Source: a bacterium D16-34 (GTDB lineage Bacteria; Actinomycetota; Coriobacteriia; Coriobacteriales; Eggerthellaceae). Taken from it: 64,000 nucleotides of DNA. Below, one piece after another: positions 59,459 through 64,000 of this stretch. Under the pieces are notes generated by a model that did no database searches, was not told where the DNA came from, and saw only the letters and a list, made by a program, of their open reading frames with translations. Location of the stretch: contig RAZB01000003.1 of assembly GCA_003612515.1 (NCBI GenBank), forward strand, positions 186,001-250,000, read 5' to 3'. Position 1 is the stretch's first letter, and each line of letters opens with the position of its first letter. The position numbers and the translations under genes were made by a program.

Positions 59459-61123
59459 GTGCACCAGATTACTTGCGATGTTGTAGTTGTTGGAAGCGGA
59501 CTAAGCGGCACCACCGCCGCACTGAGCGCTGCCGAAGATGGCGCAGATGTTGTGCTTGTCAGCTTAGGACCGCTCTTTTCGGGTTCAAGCTTTTATCCTG
59601 GCACGTGGGGGCTTGGTTGTGTGGGTCCTGAAAATACCGATGACGAAGATGAGTTTATTTCCACCATTTTAGAAGTAGGTCAAAATGTCCCTGATCCTAA
59701 ACTGGTGTCCACCCTTGTCCACGAAACCCCTCTAGCCCTTGCAGCGCTTGAACAAAAAGGCGTAAAGCTGACGTGTCCAAAACATGCTGATGAGCAAGAG
59801 TTTATCCCCTGTTTTGATCACAAGCATCGCATGTGGCGAGGCATTCAGCGCAAACCCTATGAGCAGACCATTTCGCGCCTCTTGCACCAATCCAATGTGA
59901 CAATTCATTCGGGTTTAGAAGCAATAGAACTCCTTGTTCATCCACACTGTGATCTCGACAGCACTCCCGGTTTGACATCTGCCCCCGAAAAGGCAACAAC
60001 AGTTTGTGGCGTGGTATGTTTCGACCATAATGAAGACAGCCCAACCGCAGGTCAACTTATTCAAATTAACGCCGGTAGTGTCGTGTTAGCCACTGGCGGT
60101 TCCGGTGGTCTGTTTGCCAGACGACTCACAGGATACGATGTAATTGGCAGCGCGCAAGGGATGGCAACTTCAGTGGGTGCATCTCTTACAAATATAGAGT
60201 TCATCCAAATCATGCCAGGACTTATAGGAGCCGGAGAAGGAACAGTCTTCAACGAAAAAATTTTTCGCCACGTCACACTAACGAACTTACAGAACAATCC
60301 CGTCCTTCCCGCCCAAGATACGCACAAAATCTTAGAAGCTCGTAGCGAACATGGTCCGTTTACTTGCGAAAGAATATCGCGCGAAGTGGATTTTGCTCTG
60401 GCGCGCGCAGGTGATAAGGGGCTTTTGGTTCGCTACGCACCAAAAGCTGCCGCCACAACAAACAGCTGTGCAAAATCAGCCGACATAAACACAACAAATG
60501 AGCTTCCTGAATTCGTAGACGTATATTTTACCTGGCTGTATGAGCATGCCGGGATCACCATAAACGACACTATGCGCATCGCAGCCTATGCTCATGCGGC
60601 AAATGGCGGCATTGCTATAGATAGCGATGGCTTTTGTGGAGTTGACGGTCTTTATGCTTGCGGCGAATGCAGTGGCGGCGTGCACGGTGCGGATCGCATT
60701 GGTGGACTTGCGAGCGCGAGCGCTCTGGTATTTGGCAGGCGCGCAGGATATGCTGCGGCAAAACACGCACTTCATATAGGCGAAAATCGCCTTCGATCAC
60801 ACAAAGAGAACCTAAGCGCAACGACAACGTACAACACTTTTGAAGGCATCGATGCGCAAACCGCAGCGCTTCTCACTTCGCACATGCAAAAAACCATGTC
60901 GAAAAACTGCCTTATCTTACGATCTTCGCAATCACTTGATCAGGCGGCCCGAGAGCTTAGCCTTTGCCTTGATACGCTCAATGCAAACGCCACCCCCACA
61001 AACGAAGCCGTTGCCTATGCGCGCGCAATGCGTCTTCGCCACCAAATCAATCACGCACAAGCTATCGTTGCGGCAGCCACCCGGCGAACACACAGTCTTG
61101 GTGCACATTGCTATACTGAATAA
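59459..61123 (+). CDS. Cytoplasmic FAD-binding protein (L-aspartate oxidase / succinate dehydrogenase flavoprotein-like)
   Basis: The protein is about 554 residues. The FAD fold begins at once (CDVVVVGSGLSGTTAALSAAE), with no Tat or Sec signal, unlike the five exported flavoproteins here. VVLATGGSGGLFARR and the C-terminal YACGECSGGVHGADRIGG are typical. The usual HSxxRxxHxxG active-site stretch of NadB/SdhA is not found; HKHRMWRGIQRKPYE is in its place. I favour the GTG at 59459 with GGAAG 5 bases upstream; a TTG at 59447 is possible. A flavodoxin-like reductase gene follows 24 bases later. The reaction cannot be named. Confidence 0.82.
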   Translation: MHQITCDVVVVGSGLSGTTAALSAAEDGADVVLVSLGPLFSGSSFYPGTWGLGCVGPENTDDEDEFISTILEVGQNVPDPKLVSTLVHETPLALAALEQKGVKLTCPKHADEQEFIPCFDHKHRMWRGIQRKPYEQTISRLLHQSNVTIHSGLEAIELLVHPHCDLDSTPGLTSAPEKATTVCGVVCFDHNEDSPTAGQLIQINAGSVVLATGGSGGLFARRLTGYDVIGSAQGMATSVGASLTNIEFIQIMPGLIGAGEGTVFNEKIFRHVTLTNLQNNPVLPAQDTHKILEARSEHGPFTCERISREVDFALARAGDKGLLVRYAPKAAATTNSCAKSADINTTNELPEFVDVYFTWLYEHAGITINDTMRIAAYAHAANGGIAIDSDGFCGVDGLYACGECSGGVHGADRIGGLASASALVFGRRAGYAAAKHALHIGENRLRSHKENLSATTTYNTFEGIDAQTAALLTSHMQKTMSKNCLILRSSQSLDQAARELSLCLDTLNANATPTNEAVAYARAMRLRHQINHAQAIVAAATRRTHSLGAHCYTE

Positions 61124-61147
61124 AGAGTAAAAGCAAAAGGAGGACAC

Positions 61148-61783
61148 ATGAAAGTAGTGCTTGTCAACGGAAGTCCACACCAAAAAGGATGCACTTATAC
61201 AGCCCTTGAAGAAGTTGCTCGCACCCTTGAAGATAACGGCATAGACACCGAGATTTTCTGGATTCAAAACAAGCCCATCGGAGGATGCATTGCTTGTAAG
61301 CGCTGCTCAGAGCTGCACAAATGCGTCTTCGATGATGTTGTAAATGAGTTTATCGAAAAGGCACGTGAAGCGGACGGATTTGTGTTTGGGTCTCCGGTTC
61401 ACTATGCGGCCGCCAGCGGCAATATGACAGCCTTTCTAGATCGAGCCTTTTATGCAGGCTCCCGTGCAGAAGGGCCGAATCGCTTCTACTTCAAACCGGC
61501 TGCTGCCATATCGTCCGCCCGCCGCGCTGGCACCACGGCAACCTTCGACCAGCTCAACAAGTATATGACCATCGCGCAAATGCCTATTGTTTCTTCTCGC
61601 TATTGGAATATGGTACATGGCACCAACCCTGACGAAGTGCGACAAGACGAAGAAGGCATGCAATGCATGCGCATACTTGGTACCAATATGGCCTACATGC
61701 TCAAGGCCTTTGAGCTTGCGCGCAAAGAAGGCCTTGAGCCGCCGACACTTGAAGTGGCAACCTTTACCAACTTCATTCATTAG
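61148..61783 (+). CDS. Flavodoxin-family NAD(P)H:FMN oxidoreductase (iron-sulfur flavoprotein-like)
   Basis: This 211-residue protein has the FMN phosphate loop VLVNGSPHQKGCTYTAL, the GGCIACKRCSELHKC Cys cluster (four Cys) seen in iron-sulfur flavoproteins and related reductases, and GFVFGSPVHYAAASGNM, which contacts FMN. It starts 24 bases after the FAD-protein stop with AAAAGGAGG upstream, so the two are one operon. It probably passes electrons to the FAD protein (inference). The last 11 bases overlap the converging permease gene. Confidence 0.9.
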   Translation: MKVVLVNGSPHQKGCTYTALEEVARTLEDNGIDTEIFWIQNKPIGGCIACKRCSELHKCVFDDVVNEFIEKAREADGFVFGSPVHYAAASGNMTAFLDRAFYAGSRAEGPNRFYFKPAAAISSARRAGTTATFDQLNKYMTIAQMPIVSSRYWNMVHGTNPDEVRQDEEGMQCMRILGTNMAYMLKAFELARKEGLEPPTLEVATFTNFIH

Positions 61784-63188
61784 TAATAGGCATATCAACA
61801 AGATCTGCTTCGAGAGGCAGTGTCAGCTCCGGTTTTCCGGATGGCTGCTCTGCCTCTTTTTCATTGTTCCACGGTTCTTCATGACCAGGCAAAATGATAT
61901 TTAAGACAATGCCAACGATAGATCCAACTGCCAAACCGGACAACGATATAGTAATTGAACCAGCCGGCAGCACAATAGCACCTGCGGCACTATAGGCTAT
62001 ACCAAGCGAGAGCACCAATATCAGCGCTGTAATAAGCACGTTTCTCGTCTGCATGAAATCCACGTGGTTTTCCACCAAATTGCGAATGCCGACAGCAGAA
62101 ATCATGCCGTAGAGCACCAAAGATACGCCGCCAATTACACACGCTGGCATTACTGCGATAACAGCGGCAAACTTCGGACAGAAGGACAACAGAATTGCAA
62201 ACAATGCCGCAATACGCACTACGCGCGGATCAAACACCCGTGTCAGGGCAAGAACGCCCGTGTTTTCGCCATAAGTAGTATTTGCAGGAGCACCAAAGAG
62301 CGACCCCACCATGGTAGCTAATCCGTCGCCAAGCAGCGTGCGATGCAAGCCTGGCTCTGCAATATAGTTGCGATTACACGTTGAGCTAATTGCCGACATG
62401 TCGCCAATGTGCTCAATCATAGTGGCGAAAGCAAGCGGCATAATGGTAATGATAGCCGTGATGGCAAGGCCTGCGTCAAAGCTCGATCCAAACAGCGAGA
62501 ACACGGTATTGTCCCACAAAAACGGTGCACCAACCCAGGCTGCCTCAGCAACAGGCGCAAAGTCAACCAAGCCCACCACTGCGGCAACAACATACGAAAC
62601 CACAACGCCGAGCAAAATAGGGATAATCTTGATCATGCCCTTGCCCCAGATATTAGCCACAATAATTGTTGCAATAGCCAAAAGCGCTACCGGCCAGTTG
62701 GTATCACAATTCGCAATTGCCGAACTTGCCAAGATAAGACCAATGCAAATTACGATCGGACCGGTTACCACAGGCGGGAAAAAGCGCATAATGCGCAACG
62801 GCCCAAACACTTTAAATAAAGCCGAGAGAATCAAATACAAAAGCCCCGAACAAGCTACGCCCAAGCACGCATAAGGCAGCAAGTTTGCCTCACCCGCAGG
62901 TGCAATAGCAGCATAGCCTGCGATAAAAGCAAACGACGAACCAAGAAATGCAGGAACTTTTCCTTTCGTGACGAAATGAAAAAGGAGTGTTCCCACCCCT
63001 GCAAAAAGCAATGTCGCTGAAACTGATAATCCGGTAAGCGTGGGAACCAAGATGGTAGCACCAAACATGGCGAACAGGTGCTGCAAGCCAAAGATAACCA
63101 TTTTCGGCTTTCCCAGCACCCGTGCGTCATGCACGGCATCCGTTGGATCTTGGGCACCCATAGTTGGAACGGTGGCAGATTTAGCCAT
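61773..63188 (-). CDS. Uracil-xanthine permease (NCS2/UraA-like)
   Basis: The protein is about 471 residues with 14 membrane segments. The family signatures QHLFAMFGATILVP (N-terminal), PVVTGPIVICIGL (middle) and TYGENTGVLALTRV (the QNxG/ENTGV motif) are intact. It would import uracil or xanthine with protons. The start at 63188 has AAGGAG upstream; an open frame 51 bases longer lacks one. It converges on the flavodoxin-like gene with an 11-base overlap of their coding ends. Confidence 0.92.
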   Translation of the reverse strand: MAKSATVPTMGAQDPTDAVHDARVLGKPKMVIFGLQHLFAMFGATILVPTLTGLSVSATLLFAGVGTLLFHFVTKGKVPAFLGSSFAFIAGYAAIAPAGEANLLPYACLGVACSGLLYLILSALFKVFGPLRIMRFFPPVVTGPIVICIGLILASSAIANCDTNWPVALLAIATIIVANIWGKGMIKIIPILLGVVVSYVVAAVVGLVDFAPVAEAAWVGAPFLWDNTVFSLFGSSFDAGLAITAIITIMPLAFATMIEHIGDMSAISSTCNRNYIAEPGLHRTLLGDGLATMVGSLFGAPANTTYGENTGVLALTRVFDPRVVRIAALFAILLSFCPKFAAVIAVMPACVIGGVSLVLYGMISAVGIRNLVENHVDFMQTRNVLITALILVLSLGIAYSAAGAIVLPAGSITISLSGLAVGSIVGIVLNIILPGHEEPWNNEKEAEQPSGKPELTLPLEADLVDMPITNE

Positions 63189-63284
63189 GAAAACTCCTTG
63201 TCTCTTGAAACAGATAAGCGTATGCCAACGGTCTTTCAAGTAGACCTTAGTTATTGTGTCATACCTATTTCAAAAAGACGGCGA

Positions 63285-64000
63285 CTATTTTTTAGAGTTC
63301 GGTCTTTTCCTGCTTGACGGCGCCTGACTCCCCTGTTTGCTCCGACGCTTTTTGCTAGGACGCACACTCAGGCGCGCGCCAGGACGCACGAGACACTTTT
63401 CGCCAAACCCTATCAAATCGGTACGCTTTGCCCTACGCAACGCTTCGCATACCAGCTCGTAATTCTTTGGGTCACGATACTGAATAAGCGCACGCTGAAG
63501 CGCCTTTTCGTGGGGAGATTTTGCAACGAAGATTGGCTCCATGGTGCGCGGATCAACGCCAGTGGCATACATCACCGTTGATATAGTGGATGGCGTGGGA
63601 TAAAAGTCTTGCACCTGACGCGGGCTAAACCCAATATCGCGGCAGTACTCCGCAAGCTCAACAGCATCCGCCAAAGTTGATCCTGGGTGTGACGACATCA
63701 AATACGGCAGCACGTATTGCTCTTTGCCTGTTTTGTCGTTCGCCTTTTTGCATTGTGTTAAAAACTGCTCATAGACCGCATGTGGCGGCTTGCCCATCAC
63801 TGAAAGCACGTTGTCAGAAACATGCTCTGGTGCCACACGCAACTGTCCAGAAACGTGATGTGCCATGAGCTCATAAAGAAATTCGTCTCCATGCTTTTTA
63901 TCGAGCAAGATGTAATCAAAGCGAATACCTGAGCGCACAAATACCTTTTTAACCTGCGGTAGTTCTCGTAATTCGCGAAGTATATCCAGATAAGGAGCGT
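63285..64000 (-). CDS. YgiQ-family radical SAM protein, C-terminal part (cut by window edge)
   Basis: The frame is open to the window edge (238 residues). It reads PYLDILRELRELPQVKKVFV, RSGIRFDYILLDK, HVSGQLRVAPEHVSDNVL, YLMSSHPGSTL and FYPTPSTISTVMYATGVDP, then a basic tail RPSKKRRSKQGSQ. These match the C-terminal half of UPF0313/YgiQ, whose radical SAM CxxxCxxC cluster would lie beyond base 64000. The function of YgiQ is unknown. The last ~35 residues are a Lys/Arg/Ser tail. Confidence 0.88.
   Translation of the reverse strand, partial: APYLDILRELRELPQVKKVFVRSGIRFDYILLDKKHGDEFLYELMAHHVSGQLRVAPEHVSDNVLSVMGKPPHAVYEQFLTQCKKANDKTGKEQYVLPYLMSSHPGSTLADAVELAEYCRDIGFSPRQVQDFYPTPSTISTVMYATGVDPRTMEPIFVAKSPHEKALQRALIQYRDPKNYELVCEALRRAKRTDLIGFGEKCLVRPGARLSVRPSKKRRSKQGSQAPSSRKRPNSKK

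Overview
The window looks like a chromosome segment from a Coriobacteriia actinobacterium, most likely an Eggerthellaceae member. Base composition is near 50% GC by eye, so a Cryptobacterium- or Slackia-like organism is my guess; I could not test this. The main reason is the repeated association of large Tat-exported flavoprotein reductases with LuxR-type regulators that carry about 12 membrane segments before the HTH, a hallmark of that family. Other genes fit an anaerobic Gram-positive actinobacterium: CIRCE-controlled groEL, L-lactate dehydrogenase, ThrH, and covalently anchored surface proteins with a sortase-like protein.

Layout. 1-2.7 kb: a membrane LuxR regulator (cut by the window edge), divergent from a Tat flavoprotein. 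2.8-4.9 kb: a GntR/ABC-ATPase/permease operon with a clear palindromic operator. 5.1-6.5 kb: an MFS exporter. 6.7-13.2 kb: an operon of surface proteins, the second of which is split by a frameshift. 13.4-18.8 kb: a CmpB-type membrane protein, a hybrid histidine kinase, a PARG-like protein with an altered catalytic motif, and a P1 peptidase. 18.9-23.3 kb: a second giant surface protein, interrupted by an in-frame TAA. 23.7-28.2 kb: groEL with CIRCE, ldh and a LuxR regulator. 28.4-32.1 kb: a Tat flavoprotein and an ABC exporter. 32.2-38.8 kb: thiamine salvage (thiM plus a thiamine-binding protein), a HelD-like helicase, a SKI2-like DUF3516 helicase and a HIT protein. 38.85-39.6 kb: a gene-free, repeat-rich island. 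39.6-42.4 kb: a HerA-like ATPase and a sortase-like protein. 42.5-54.2 kb: the densest respiratory block, with two LuxR regulators, one Tat-exported old-yellow-enzyme fusion, two Tat flavoproteins (one with an FMN domain) and ettA, which carries a frameshift. 54.4-64 kb: a hypothetical protein, a WYL regulator, thrH, a patatin/TcdA/TatD operon, a soluble FAD protein with a flavodoxin-like reductase, a uracil/xanthine permease and a truncated YgiQ-type radical SAM gene.

How the parts work together (inference). Five exported flavoproteins and four membrane LuxR regulators form a modular set for using different extracellular electron acceptors, each reductase probably switched on by its own acceptor. 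Anchored surface proteins and a sortase-like enzyme form the cell-surface part. Three otherwise intact genes carry single lesions (two frameshifts and one nonsense codon), which could be sequence errors, pseudogenes or switching. Short degenerate tandem repeats of 13-17 bp sit just after several stop codons and appear to be a trait of this genome. I saw no tRNA, rRNA, CRISPR array, transposase or phage gene.
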